A stretch of 64,000 bases of DNA from Rhodopseudomonas sp. P2A-2r (lineage in GTDB: Bacteria > Pseudomonadota > Alphaproteobacteria > Rhizobiales > Xanthobacteraceae). The stretch is taken from contig NZ_CP110389.1 of NCBI RefSeq assembly GCF_026015985.1, positions 3,504,001 to 3,568,000 of the forward strand, in the 5' to 3' direction. Position numbers and translations under genes: made by a program. The notes beneath the pieces were generated by a model. That model ran no database searches. It saw only the letters and a list, made by a program, of their open reading frames with translations, and had not been told where the DNA came from. This document shows positions 27,417 to 36,357 of this stretch, piece after piece; the stretch's first letter is position 1, and the number at the start of each line of letters is the position of its first letter.

Positions 27417-27487
27417 GCCCCTCACCCGACTGGCTTCGCTGCGCTTCGCCAGTCGACCTCTCCCCGCAAAAGAGCGGGGAGAGGTTA
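27417..27487. repeat. Intergenic palindrome family B, copy 2 (inverted)
   Basis: GCCCCTCACCCGACTGG ... CCAGTCGACCTCTCCCCGC with the closing stem GCGGGGAGAGGTTAA. It is in reverse orientation to copy 1 and ends just before the glnII terminator. A short third relative is at 30395-30422. Confidence 0.8.
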
Positions 27488-27492
27488 AGAAG

Positions 27493-27524
27493 CAAAACGG
27501 CCCGGACTTGCGTCCGGGCCGTTT
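27493..27524 (-). terminator. Rho-independent terminator of glnII
   Basis: Read on the minus strand, the stem AAACGGCCCGGAC / GTCCGGGCCGTTT with a four-base loop is followed by TTGC. It begins 22 bases after the glnII stop codon. Confidence 0.85.
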
Positions 27525-27546
27525 CGCATTGAGCAGTTGCTTTGGC

Positions 27547-28584
27547 TTACGCCGCGGCCGACTTCTTGACGGTGGGCACTTCCGCAATCGTCTTCAGGAT
27601 CTGCGAAGCGATGGCGTAGGGGTCACCCTGGGAGTTCGGGCGGCGATCTTCCAGATAGCCCTTGTAGTCGTTGTTGATGAAGGAATGCGGGACGCGGATC
27701 GACGCGCCGCGATCGGCGATGCCGTAGCTGAACTTGTTCCACGGTGCCGTTTCGTGCTTGCCGGTCAGGCGCAGATGGTTGTCCGGACCGTAGACGGCGA
27801 TGTGGGCTTCCCAGTTCTTGCCGAACGCCGCCATCAGAGCTTCGAAGTACTCCTTGCCGCCGACCGTACGCATGTATTCGGTCGAGAAGTTGGCGTGCAT
27901 GCCCGAACCGTTCCAGTCGGTGTCGCCGAGCGGCTTGCAGTGGAATTCGATGTCGATGCCGTATTTCTCGGTGAGGCGCAGCATCAGGTAGCGGGCGATC
28001 CACATTTCGTCAGCGGCCCTCTTGGAGCCCTTGCCGAAGATCTGGAATTCCCACTGGCCCTTGGCCACTTCGGCGTTGATGCCTTCGTGGTTGATGCCGG
28101 CTTCGAGGCAGAGGTCGAGGTGCTCTTCGACGATCTCGCGGGCAACCGAACCGACGTTCTTGTAGCCGACGCCGGTGTAGTAGGGGCCCTGGGGCGCCGG
28201 ATAGCCATCGGCGGGGAAGCCGAGCGGGCGGCCGTTCTCGTAGAAGAAGTATTCCTGCTCGAAACCGAACCAGGCGCCGGCATCGTCAAGAATGGTGGCG
28301 CGGGTGTTGGTGGAATGCGGGGTGACGCCATCGGGCATCATGACTTCGCACATGACCAGAGCGCCGTTCTCGCGGGCGCCGTCCGGATAGACCGCAACCG
28401 GCTTCAGAACGCAGTCGGAGCTGTGGCCTTCGGCCTGCATGGTCGACGATCCGTCGAAGCCCCAGAGCGGCAGCTGTTCCAGCGTCGGGAAGGATTCGAA
28501 TTCCTTGATCTGCGTCTTGCCACGCAGGTTCGGAACCGGCGTGTAACCGTCGAGCCAAATATACTCGAGCTTATACTTTGTCAT
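27547..28584 (-). CDS. glnII: Glutamine synthetase type II (eukaryote-like)
   Basis: 345 residues, the usual length of rhizobial GSII (about 330-345, against about 470 for GlnA). It joins ammonia and glutamate using ATP. Visible: the beta-grasp segment at the start (KLEYIWLDGYTPVPNLRGKT), the WGFDGSST substrate loop, FGFEQEYFFYE with metal-binding glutamates, HCKPLGDTDWNGSGMHANFS, and the DRGASIRVP ATP site. GSII is not adenylylated and is controlled by transcription (NtrC/sigma-54) and by the translation inhibitor GstI; both elements are seen upstream here. Confidence 0.96.
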   Translation of the reverse strand: MTKYKLEYIWLDGYTPVPNLRGKTQIKEFESFPTLEQLPLWGFDGSSTMQAEGHSSDCVLKPVAVYPDGARENGALVMCEVMMPDGVTPHSTNTRATILDDAGAWFGFEQEYFFYENGRPLGFPADGYPAPQGPYYTGVGYKNVGSVAREIVEEHLDLCLEAGINHEGINAEVAKGQWEFQIFGKGSKRAADEMWIARYLMLRLTEKYGIDIEFHCKPLGDTDWNGSGMHANFSTEYMRTVGGKEYFEALMAAFGKNWEAHIAVYGPDNHLRLTGKHETAPWNKFSYGIADRGASIRVPHSFINNDYKGYLEDRRPNSQGDPYAIASQILKTIAEVPTVKKSAAA

Positions 28585-29117
28585 GCGGATCTCTCATGAG
28601 AGTTGACGATGCGAAGGGTGGAAACCCTGAGAGCTTGCTGGCGACCGGAACAGGACCGATCACCAGCGGCCGGTCCTTACCAAGCATTTAATATGCCAAC
28701 TGGGGACCAGCGGCTCTGGGGCTGGAACCTTTGGGTGTTGCTGCCGATTTTCGCCGGCTTGTTGCCACCGCGCGGTCCGCGCGGTTAGCCCCCGCGGGAC
28801 ATGCTCGGGCCGCACGCTGCCGCCGCGGCGCATTGTCGCGCCTAATTCCAGTGGTTTTCCGCAGCACAACGCTGCGCGGGCCCGCACTGCGGAAAATTTG
28901 GCATCGCTGCTCGCTATGGGCCGGATTGCGCGATTGCTCGCGTGGAACCCGGGATCGCCCAAGCGGTTGGCTCCGGATGGCTGCGCCTCAAAGGGGCAAA
29001 GGCATCTGTGAGCATATTGTAGGCATTTGCTGCATTTATGGAGGCAAATCGCGCAATCGAAGTGCAATTCTGCTACAATATATGACTCACCACGAGTTGT
29101 ATTGAGAGGAAACAAAG
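28585..29117. promoter_or_regulatory. glnII - gstI divergent intergenic region
   Basis: 533 bases between two divergent genes. The glnII leader would be about 28585-28670. The segment 28720-28990 is very GC-rich with no gene I believe; the open frames there lack family similarity. From about 29000 to 29110 the sequence is AT-rich and leads into the gstI-like gene, with a possible -10 (TACAAT, 29074-29079) but no good -35. NtrC sites are expected by analogy but I could not fix one. Confidence 0.6.
28681..28699 (-). promoter_or_regulatory. Sigma-54 (RpoN) -24/-12 promoter of glnII
   Basis: On the minus strand it reads TTGGCATATTAAATGCTTG, that is GG-N10-GC with the conserved TTGGCA at -24 (28694-28699) and ATGC at -12. 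The predicted start of transcription is about 85 bases upstream of the glnII ATG. This agrees with the known NtrC/sigma-54 control of rhizobial glnII. Confidence 0.85.
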
Positions 29118-29318
29118 ATGACTACGGGCTTCTTCACTGGATCTGCAAAGATCTACCAATTCCCCGTCAGGCCACGCGCCGCGGCGGGCTTCCGCAATCA
29201 TGCGCAGCCTGCGCAGATCGCGGCACCCAGCATCTGCACGGAAGCGTTCGGCAGCTGGTACCACGAGCAGGCGATCCAGGACGACCGTCGCGAAACCGAA
29301 CTGGCTCGCGAGCACTAA
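29118..29318 (+). CDS. gstI: GstI-like glutamine synthetase translation inhibitor (DUF2735)
   Basis: 66 residues, ATG preceded by GAGAGGAAACAAAG. The sequence contains the SAKIYQFPVRPRA core and the GSWYHEQAI motif that I associate with DUF2735/GstI. In Rhizobium leguminosarum, GstI (about 63 residues) is encoded divergently next to glnII and blocks translation of glnII mRNA. The same arrangement here strongly supports the call. A terminator follows at 29375-29410, so the gene is probably monocistronic. The assignment rests on motif memory and synteny. Confidence 0.8.
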   Translation: MTTGFFTGSAKIYQFPVRPRAAAGFRNHAQPAQIAAPSICTEAFGSWYHEQAIQDDRRETELAREH

Positions 29319-29374
29319 TGCGCTTTGCAGTTGTAAGGCCGCCACCGCGTAACTTGCGTACACCAGATGCGATT

Positions 29375-29410
29375 GAGGGTCGAAACACCAATGTTTCGGC
29401 CCTCTTTTTT
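29375..29410 (+). terminator. Rho-independent terminator of the gstI-like gene
   Basis: Stem GAGGGTCGAAACA / TGTTTCGGCCCTC with a short loop, followed by six T. It lies 57 bases after the gstI-like stop and before the convergent glsA stop. Confidence 0.9.
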
Positions 29411-29427
29411 GAGCAGATGCCGCCACG

Positions 29428-30369
29428 TCAGATGCCGAAGATCGACCAGCCCATCCGTCGGGTAAGGGCCTCCAAAGCGACGCGCCCGAGGTGGGAATTG
29501 CCGGCCTTGTCGAGACCGGGCGCCCACACCGCGATCGAGGCCTTGCCGGGCGCCACCGCCATGATGCCGCCGCCGACGCCGCTCTTGCCGGGCAGGCCGA
29601 CCCGATAGGCGAATTCGCCGGAGCCGTCATAGTGGCCGCAGGTCAGCATCAGCGCATTGATGCGCCGCGCCCGCTCGGGCGACACCACGGACAGCCCGGT
29701 CGAGGGATTGCGGCCCGCATAAGCGAGGTAGCGACCGGCCATCGCCAGCTGCCGGCACGACATCGCGATGGCGCAGTGATGGAAATAAACGCCGAGCGTA
29801 AAATCCACGGGATTTTCCAGCACGCCGAACGACTTCATGTAGTTGGCCAGCGCCGTGTTGCGAAAGCCGGTGCGCTTTTCCGAGGCGGCGACGGTTTCAT
29901 CGATGACAATCGAGGTGTCGCCGGCGAGAAACTGCATGAAGCGCAGGATTTCGCCGATCGCCTCGCGCGGCTGGTGGCCGGACAGGATGACGTCGGTGAC
30001 GGCGATGGCGCCGGCATTGATGAAGGGATTGCGCGGCACGCCACGCTCGCGCTCGAGCTGGACGATGGAGTTGAACGGATTGCCGGACGGCTCGCGGCCG
30101 ACATGGCGCCAGAGGCGGTCACCGACCATGCCCAGCGCCAGCGTCAGCGTGAACACCTTTGAGATGCTCTGGATCGAGAACGGTACGTCAGCGTCACCGC
30201 CGGCGGCGACGTTACCGGAGGCATCGATGACCACGAGGCCGAACTGCCTGGCGTCAACGCCGGCCAGCTCCGGAATGTAGCTGGCGACCTCGCCGCGGTC
30301 GGCCCGATCAGCCATCTCTTCGGCGATTTCCTGAACGACAGTTTCGAGCTGCGGCGGCGGGTGGATCAT
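29428..30369 (-). CDS. glsA: Glutaminase
   Basis: 313 residues, the usual size of bacterial GlsA. It splits glutamine to glutamate and ammonia. The beta-lactamase-like catalytic Ser-x-x-Lys is in [10 protein letters not shown] (Ser68, Lys71). Also seen are the [11 protein letters not shown] block, the YFHHCAI segment and the GKSGVGGGI glycine loop near the end. It stands beside glnII and gstI, so a synthesis gene, its inhibitor and a degrading enzyme for glutamine are clustered. Confidence 0.94.
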   Translation of the reverse strand: MIHPPPQLETVVQEIAEEMADRADRGEVASYIPELAGVDARQFGLVVIDASGNVAAGGDADVPFSIQSISKVFTLTLALGMVGDRLWRHVGREPSGNPFNSIVQLERERGVPRNPFINAGAIAVTDVILSGHQPREAIGEILRFMQFLAGDTSIVIDETVAASEKRTGFRNTALANYMKSFGVLENPVDFTLGVYFHHCAIAMSCRQLAMAGRYLAYAGRNPSTGLSVVSPERARRINALMLTCGHYDGSGEFAYRVGLPGKSGVGGGIMAVAPGKASIAVWAPGLDKAGNSHLGRVALEALTRRMGWSIFGI

Positions 30370-30394
30370 GTCGATGAACTTCAGTTGTTTAGAG

Positions 30395-30422
30395 AACCTC
30401 TCCCGAGCGCGGGGAGAGGTTT
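30395..30422. repeat. Intergenic palindrome family B, copy 3 (short)
   Basis: AACCTCTCCCGAGCG followed by CGGGGAGAGGTTT. A short hairpin between the glsA start and the stop of the MAPEG gene. It matches the stem of the copies at 27.2-27.5 kb. Confidence 0.65.
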
Positions 30423-30426
30423 CACA

Positions 30427-30825
30427 TCACGCCAGCCGCAGGATGGCAACGGCCAGCACTGCCTGGGCGCCGAAGCCGACCACGAAGGCCAGCGTGCGGA
30501 ACACCGGCAACCCGAGGGCATAGACGATGAGGTGGGCAAGACGCGACCAGAAGTACACGGCGCAAGCCAGCACGGTGGTTGGGGTCGATACATCGGCCGC
30601 ATTGAGGATCAGCACCAGCGGCGCGAATACGATGAGGTTTTCGACGGCGTTGTCATGGGCGAACAGCAGCCGGTTCGCCCATTCGGACAGCGGCTTGTCG
30701 TTGCGCGACGGATTGGCCATGGCGCCGCCAATGCCGCGGATCATGCAGCGGTTGAGCACATAGGGCACCCAGAGCAGGCCGGTGAGAATTACGGTCAGCG
30801 TCAGCCAGAATAATTCGCGCGTCAT
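30427..30825 (-). CDS. MAPEG-family membrane protein
   Basis: 132 residues from the ATG at 30825 (AAGAGGA eight bases upstream; another ATG at 30831 is too close to it). Four predicted helices; the loop NRLLFAHDNAVENLIVFAPLVL matches the MAPEG family (microsomal GST / FLAP-like), in which the Asn-Leu-x-x-Phe segment binds glutathione. The bacterial role is mostly unknown. Same direction as glsA and upstream of it. Confidence 0.8.
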   Translation of the reverse strand: MTRELFWLTLTVILTGLLWVPYVLNRCMIRGIGGAMANPSRNDKPLSEWANRLLFAHDNAVENLIVFAPLVLILNAADVSTPTTVLACAVYFWSRLAHLIVYALGLPVFRTLAFVVGFGAQAVLAVAILRLA

Positions 30826-31056
30826 CAGCATCGTCCTCTTGGGGTCAGGTTCCGCTCAGCGCGGCGTATCATTGGTGATTAAAATCGGGATTGCCGCTCT
30901 CACGTAGTGCTTTTGCCGGACCATAGACGGTTGATGCGACAACGCCAATGCGGGCCTGTGGAGAGCCATCGTCGTTCCGGGGCGGGGCGGCGCAAGTCGA
31001 CCGCGAACCTCAGCCGCTCCAACTGGAGTGGCGGGGAACCTCAAGCCGTTCATCGT

Positions 31057-31108
31057 GTCGGGATTCCGGGTTCGCTCGAGCTGCGCTCTCGCGCCCCGGA
31101 ATGACAGT
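31057..31108. repeat. Intergenic palindrome family C, copy 1
   Basis: GTCGGGATTCCGGGTTCGCTC ... GCGCCCCGGAATGACAG, an imperfect hairpin just downstream of phaC. Related to the copy at 37813-37848; a partial trace (CGTCGTTCCGGGGCGG) is near 30970. Confidence 0.65.
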
Positions 31109-31113
31109 TTCGA

Positions 31114-32919
31114 TTACGCCCGCACCCGCACGTAGCTGCCGGGGGCGTCTTCCAGCGGCGGTAGCGCTTCGGTGCCGACCGCGCGGGCCGGGACCTCTTC
31201 GGGGTCGATGGCGGCCAGCCATTCGCGCCAGTCCGGCCACCACGAGCCCTTGTGCTCCTGGGCGCCTTTCAGCCACTCGGCGACCGACCCGGCCCCGATC
31301 TTGTCGTTGGTCCAGTACTGATACTTTCCCGATGCCGGGGGATTGACGACGCCGGCGATATGGCCGGACCCAGACAGCACATACTTCACCGGACCGCCGA
31401 AGAACTGCGAGCCGTACAGCACCGATTCGGCCGGCGCGATGTGGTCCTCGCGGGTAGCGAGATTGTAGACGGGGACCTTGACCTTCGACAGGTCAAGCCG
31501 GGTGTTGTCGAGCACCATGCTGCCGGTGGACAGCCGGTTCTCCAGATAGCAGTTGCGCAAATAGAACGAATGATTGGCTGCCGGCATCCGGGTGGCGTCG
31601 GAATTCCAGTGCAAGAGGTCGAAGGCGGAGGGCGGCTTGCCCTTGAGATAGTTGCTGACGACGTAAGACCAGATCAGGTCGTTGGAGCGCAGCATGTTGA
31701 AGGCCATGGCCATCTTGCCGCCGTCGAGCACGCCGGCGGCCTGCATCTCCTTTTCCAGCGCCGAGATCTGCTCCTCGTCGACGAACACCATGAGGTCGCC
31801 GGCATGGGTGAAGTCGACCTGGGCGGCCAGGAACGTTGCCGACGTGGCGCGCACGCGGCGCTTCTCCGCCAGCCAGGCCAGCGTCGAGGCGAGCAGGGTG
31901 CCGCCGACGCAATAGCCCATGGTGTGCACCTTGAGTTCGCCGGTGACCCGCTCGATGACGTCCATGGCCGCCAGCGGACCCTGCTTCATGTAGTCGTCGA
32001 AGGTCTTGCCGCCGAGGCTCTTGTCAGGATTGACCCAGGAGATCACGAAAACGGTGACGCCCTGGTCGACGCACCACTTGATGAAGGACTTTTCCGGCTT
32101 GAGGTCGAGAATGTAGAACTTGTTGATCCACGGCGGCACGATCAGCAGCGGTGTGCGCAGCACGTTTTCGGTGCTCGGCTGATACTGGATCAGCTGCATG
32201 ATCTCGTTCTGGAAGATGACCTTGCCGGGGGTCGTCGCCATGTTGACGCCGACGGCCAGATTGGCCGGATCGGACTGGCGGATGCGCAACTGGCCGCCGC
32301 CCGCATTGATATCCTCGGCCAGCATCTGCATGCCGCGCGCCAAATTCTGGCCATTCGAGGCCACCGTCTCGCGCAGCACCTCCGGATTGGTCAGCACGAA
32401 ATTCGATGGCGCCAGCGCATTGGTGATCTGCTGGACGTAAAACTCCGCCTTCTTGCGGGTATGCGGATCGAGCCCCTCGGCGTTGTGGACCAGATCATGG
32501 GCCCATTGCGTGGTCAGCAGATAGGCCTGCATGACGAAATCGAAGAACTGGTTGGATTTCCATTCCGGGTCGACAAAACGCTTGTCGCGCGGCGGCGGCT
32601 CGGCGGCCGGGGCAGCCTGCTCACCGGCCATGCGGCGCACCGCCGAGCCCCAGAGGTCGAGATAGGCGTTGCCGAGCCGGGCTTGCAGGTCGGCAGAGCG
32701 GGTCTGGTCGGACAACCAGTATTCGGCAACCGTTCCGAAGGTCTTGATGACCTCGGTGACCTCGCTGGGCGGCTTGTCCTTGATCTCGCCGTTTTCGGCG
32801 GGTTTCAGGTAGGCGGCGAGCGCCTGGCCGCTGCTTTCCATGGCCCGCGCCAGGTTGAGCGCAAAGGCTTCCGGATCGAATTTCTTCGCCGTCGGAGTCT
32901 CAGTGGTCACGTCAGTCAT
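31114..32919 (-). CDS. phaC: Poly(3-hydroxyalkanoate) synthase, class I
   Basis: 601 residues, the class I length. It polymerises hydroxyacyl-CoA to PHA at the granule surface. An N-terminal PhaC domain (about 85-260) is followed by an alpha/beta-hydrolase core with the lipase-like box GYCVGG (Cys337 nucleophile), the Asp in [10 protein letters not shown] and the His in SGSGHIAG. No phaAB, phasin or phaR gene is in this window. The upstream 243 bases to 33162 hold a TGCTGCAATGCGACA stretch that could be a PhaR-type TGC-rich site; that is speculative. Confidence 0.95.
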   Translation of the reverse strand: MTDVTTETPTAKKFDPEAFALNLARAMESSGQALAAYLKPAENGEIKDKPPSEVTEVIKTFGTVAEYWLSDQTRSADLQARLGNAYLDLWGSAVRRMAGEQAAPAAEPPPRDKRFVDPEWKSNQFFDFVMQAYLLTTQWAHDLVHNAEGLDPHTRKKAEFYVQQITNALAPSNFVLTNPEVLRETVASNGQNLARGMQMLAEDINAGGGQLRIRQSDPANLAVGVNMATTPGKVIFQNEIMQLIQYQPSTENVLRTPLLIVPPWINKFYILDLKPEKSFIKWCVDQGVTVFVISWVNPDKSLGGKTFDDYMKQGPLAAMDVIERVTGELKVHTMGYCVGGTLLASTLAWLAEKRRVRATSATFLAAQVDFTHAGDLMVFVDEEQISALEKEMQAAGVLDGGKMAMAFNMLRSNDLIWSYVVSNYLKGKPPSAFDLLHWNSDATRMPAANHSFYLRNCYLENRLSTGSMVLDNTRLDLSKVKVPVYNLATREDHIAPAESVLYGSQFFGGPVKYVLSGSGHIAGVVNPPASGKYQYWTNDKIGAGSVAEWLKGAQEHKGSWWPDWREWLAAIDPEEVPARAVGTEALPPLEDAPGSYVRVRA

Positions 32920-33162
32920 GGCCAGGCAACAACTTCATTTCCGGTGGCGCCGCGCCACCTGCAGACGGATGATGGCACAGTTCGGCAGATGTCGCAGGAT
33001 TCGATGTGCTGCAATGCGACAATGACCTTGGTTAGGTCACACTAACGACCCAGGCGGCGGGTTTGTTCGCTGGACCTTAATTGTTTGCGGCGAATTTTGT
33101 TTTAATGGTGCGACGCGGCGTAGATGAAGCCGTCGCGGATCGCCGGTGGATGTGGCTCGGGA

Positions 33163-33465
33163 ATGTTGAGATCGATGACAGGTGGCAGGGGCAGCGGAAC
33201 AGGAGCGGCAGCGGCAATATTGCTGCTCGCGCTTGCGTTGGGCGGCTGCGCCTCGACCATCGCCGACCTGCCGATGGTCGGAACGCCGGCCGGCGCTCCG
33301 ACGCGACCGGCGCAGGCCGGCGAGTACCTGCCAGTGCACGATCTGCCCACCAGCCGTGAAGGCACGGCGATGAGTGCGGCGGACCAGGCCAAGATGCAGG
33401 CCGAGCTGATCGCCGCACGCGACCGCCAGGCTGTCGTCCTGCCTGCAAAACCTGGCGCCAAGTGA
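33163..33465 (+). CDS. Small lipoprotein, unknown
   Basis: About 100 residues from ATG 33163 (ATGs at 33124 and 33175 are alternatives). Signal with lipobox LALGGC, so the mature protein starts at a lipidated Cys. The mature part is short (SADQAKMQAELIAARDRQ helix near the end). No named family recognised. Divergent from phaC. Confidence 0.6.
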   Translation: MLRSMTGGRGSGTGAAAAILLLALALGGCASTIADLPMVGTPAGAPTRPAQAGEYLPVHDLPTSREGTAMSAADQAKMQAELIAARDRQAVVLPAKPGAK

Positions 33466-33680
33466 GCGAAAACCACCTCTGGAGGGTGGTGTCGGCGGGC
33501 TTCCGTGATAAAAAGATCCCGATTCAACCGCATGCTGAAGCGAGTTCGGCGAAGTTGGACCGGTTCGGTGCCTGAATTCGTAGAGATCACGGAAACAACG
33601 CGGCTTTTCGCGCCAACCAGCTTACTTTGACCGTCTCAGACAACCGCGATTCCCGCTTGACCGGTTCCGGAGCCAGGACC

Positions 33681-34901
33681 ATGGACGAATTCTACCGCAT
33701 CCGCCGCCTGCCGCCCTACGTGTTCGAACAGGTCAACCGGGCCAAGGCAGCCGCGCGGAACGCCGGCGCCGATATCATCGACCTCGGCATGGGCAATCCG
33801 GACCTGCCGACGCCGCCGCATGTGATCGAGAAGCTGAAGGAAACCCTCGGCAAGCCGCGCACCGACCGCTATTCGGCGTCCAAGGGCATCACCGGCCTGC
33901 GCAAGGCCCAGGCCGGCTATTATGCCCGCCGCTTCGGCGTGAAGCTCAATCCCGACACCCAGGTGGTGGCTACGCTGGGCTCGAAGGAGGGCTTTGCCAA
34001 CGTGGCGCAGGCGATCACCGCGCCCGGCGACGTGGTGCTGTGTCCCAACCCGAGCTACCCCATCCACGCGTTCGGCTTCCTGATGGCGGGCGGTGTGATC
34101 CGTTCGGTTCCGTCCGAGCCCGGCCCGGAGTTCTTCCACGCGGTCGAGCGTGCAATCATCCATTCGATCCCGAAGCCGATTGCGATGATCGTCTGCTACC
34201 CGTCGAACCCGACGGCACAGGTGGCCAGCCTCGACTTCTACAAGGACCTGGTGGCCTTCGCGAAGAAGCACGAGATCTACATCCTGTCCGACCTCGCTTA
34301 CGCCGAAGTCTATTTCGACGACAACAATCCGCCGCCCTCGGTGCTGCAGGTGCCGGGCGCCATCGATGTCACCGTCGAGTTCACTTCGATGTCCAAGACG
34401 TTCTCGATGGCCGGCTGGCGCATGGGCTTTGCGGTCGGTAACGAGCGCATCATCGCGGCGCTTACCCGGGTCAAATCCTATCTCGACTACGGCGCGTTCA
34501 CGCCGATCCAGGTAGCGGCCACGGCAGCGCTCAACGGGCCCGACGACTGCATCCGCGAAATGCGCGACATCTATCGCAAGCGTCGCGATGCACTGGTGGA
34601 GTCGTTCGGCCGCGCCGGCTGGGAGATCCCACCGCCGTCCGCATCGATGTTCGCTTGGGCACCGCTGCCGCCGGCGTTCCGCGATGTCGGCAGCATGCAG
34701 TTCTCGACCCTGCTGGTGGAGAAGTCCGGCGTGGTGGTATCGCCGGGCGTCGCTTTCGGCGAACATGGCGAGGGCTACGTGCGCATCGCCATGGTGGAGA
34801 ACGAACAGCGCATCCGCCAGGCTGCGCGCGGCGTACGCCGCTTCCTTGAAAGCGGCGTCGAAACATTGCACAACGTGGTTCCTCTCGCCACCCGGCGGTA
34901 A
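33681..34901 (+). CDS. Class I/II aminotransferase (AlaC / LL-diaminopimelate aminotransferase-like)
   Basis: 406 residues from ATG 33681 (MDEFYRIRRLPPYVF, the family start). PLP-fold type I: GMGNPDLPTPPHV near the N-terminus, YPSNPTAQV, and the Schiff-base Lys in SMSKTFSMAGWR. Homologues are annotated as alanine-forming AlaC or LL-DAP aminotransferase; the substrate cannot be decided from motifs. It lies 77 bases before hom, in the same direction, and together with glpX and recJ the order looks conserved in this family of bacteria. Confidence 0.88.
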   Translation: MDEFYRIRRLPPYVFEQVNRAKAAARNAGADIIDLGMGNPDLPTPPHVIEKLKETLGKPRTDRYSASKGITGLRKAQAGYYARRFGVKLNPDTQVVATLGSKEGFANVAQAITAPGDVVLCPNPSYPIHAFGFLMAGGVIRSVPSEPGPEFFHAVERAIIHSIPKPIAMIVCYPSNPTAQVASLDFYKDLVAFAKKHEIYILSDLAYAEVYFDDNNPPPSVLQVPGAIDVTVEFTSMSKTFSMAGWRMGFAVGNERIIAALTRVKSYLDYGAFTPIQVAATAALNGPDDCIREMRDIYRKRRDALVESFGRAGWEIPPPSASMFAWAPLPPAFRDVGSMQFSTLLVEKSGVVVSPGVAFGEHGEGYVRIAMVENEQRIRQAARGVRRFLESGVETLHNVVPLATRR

Positions 34902-34978
34902 GGACCAACTCTCAAATCGGCATCCGGTCGTACGACCGGATCATGCCAAATCCAGTTCTCCGGCAGGCTTTAGACGTT

Positions 34979-36301
34979 ATGGTTTCACCCCTGAAGGTGG
35001 GTATCGCAGGACTCGGCACCGTCGGGGCCGAAGTAGTCCGTCTGATCGAACAGCAAGGCAAGGTGCTGGCAGCGCGCTGCGGCCGCAGTATGCGCGTCAC
35101 CGCGGTGACCGCGCGCTCCAGGACAAAGAAGCGCGGCATCGATCTGCGCGACGTCACGTGGGCCAAGAGCCCGCTGGCGCTGGCGCAGGATCCCGAGGTC
35201 GACTGCTTCGTCGAACTGATGGGCGGCGTCGGCGACCCCGCGTTGTCGGCGATCGAGGCGGCGCTGACCCTGGGTAAATCGGTGGTCACCGCCAACAAGG
35301 CGCTGATCGCCAAGCATGGGCTGAAGCTGGCGGCGCTGGCCGAGAAGCATGGCGGCGCGTTGAACTACGAGGCGGCGGTCGCCGGCGCCATCCCGGTGGT
35401 CAAGACGCTGCGCGAAGGTCTCGCCGGCACCGACATTCATCGCGTCTACGGCATTCTCAACGGTACCTGCAATTATATCCTGACCCGCATGGAGCAGGAG
35501 GGGCTGTCGTTCGCCGAATGTCTGGCCGACGCGCAGCGGCTCGGCTATGCCGAGGCCGATCCGTCATTCGACATCGACGGCCACGATACCGCGCAGAAAC
35601 TCGCCATCCTGGCCAGCCTGGCGTTCGGCACCAAGGTGGCGCAGAGCGCGGTCTATGTGGAAGGCATCTCGTCCATCGACGCCGCCGATCTGCGCGCCGC
35701 ATCGGAACTCGGCTATCGCGTCAAGCTGCTCGGCGTGGCGGTGCGCACCGCCAAGGGCATCGAGCAGCGCGTGCATCCCACCATGGTGCCCCGGACCTCG
35801 TCTATCGCCCAGGTCATGGGCGTCACCAATGCGGTGACCATCGACGGCGCCGGCATTGCGCCGATCACGCTGGTCGGTCCGGGGGCAGGCGGTGCTGCGA
35901 CGGCATCTGCCGTGCTGGCTGATATCGCCGACGTGGCGCGCAATGTGCGCGCGATGCCGTTCGGACGCCCGGTTGCCAAGCTCGCGGCCACGACCAAGGC
36001 ACCGATGGAGCGCCACGAGGGCGGTTATTACATCCGCCTGATGGCGCGCGACCTCGCCGGCACTGCCGCGACCATCGCCACGCGGCTGGCCGAACAGAAG
36101 ATTTCCATCGAGTCGATCGTGCAGCGGCATCCTGATGGCCATGTCGATGCCGGTGGCGCGTCGAAGAAATCATCGCCGGTGCCGGTGATCCTGATCACCT
36201 ATGCGACGTCTGAAGACGCGGTGCGCCGCGCCCTGAAAGCCGTGCAGCAGGACAAGGTCATCAGCGGTCGCCCGCAGGTGATCCGTATCGAAAAGAACTG
36301 A
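34979..36301 (+). CDS. hom: Homoserine dehydrogenase
   Basis: 440 residues from ATG 34979 (VSPLKVGIAGLGTVG); an upstream in-frame ATG at 34943 adds 12 residues. Converts aspartate semialdehyde to homoserine for Thr/Met synthesis. NAD(P) site GLGTVGAEVV, then TANKALIAKHG, the catalytic region with GILNGTCNYIL and the YAEADPSFDIDGHDTAQKL signature. A C-terminal ACT-like domain (about 350-430, RLAEQKISIESIVQ) suggests threonine feedback control. Monofunctional: no aspartokinase domain. Confidence 0.95.
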   Translation: MVSPLKVGIAGLGTVGAEVVRLIEQQGKVLAARCGRSMRVTAVTARSRTKKRGIDLRDVTWAKSPLALAQDPEVDCFVELMGGVGDPALSAIEAALTLGKSVVTANKALIAKHGLKLAALAEKHGGALNYEAAVAGAIPVVKTLREGLAGTDIHRVYGILNGTCNYILTRMEQEGLSFAECLADAQRLGYAEADPSFDIDGHDTAQKLAILASLAFGTKVAQSAVYVEGISSIDAADLRAASELGYRVKLLGVAVRTAKGIEQRVHPTMVPRTSSIAQVMGVTNAVTIDGAGIAPITLVGPGAGGAATASAVLADIADVARNVRAMPFGRPVAKLAATTKAPMERHEGGYYIRLMARDLAGTAATIATRLAEQKISIESIVQRHPDGHVDAGGASKKSSPVPVILITYATSEDAVRRALKAVQQDKVISGRPQVIRIEKN

Positions 36302-36357
36302 TCGCGTTCGTTTGAGTTGATCGGGCTGTTGCCCGCCGTGTCCAAGGAGTTTCGCCG

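Noticed and set aside
28720..28990. NtrC binding sites upstream of the glnII promoter
   Set aside because: Expected from known biology, but no stretch gave a convincing GCAC...GTGC dyad, so none is claimed.
28660..29115. A 151-codon minus-strand open frame in the glnII-gstI gap
   Set aside because: No family similarity, no ribosome-binding site, and it would overlap the sigma-54 promoter region; more likely chance in GC-rich DNA.
31252..33045. A 597-codon open frame opposite phaC
   Set aside because: Antisense shadow of a full-length, motif-complete synthase gene.
33466..33495. Hairpin ACCACC ... GGTGGT after the lipoprotein gene as a terminator
   Set aside because: The stem is short and no T tract follows; not reported as a terminator.
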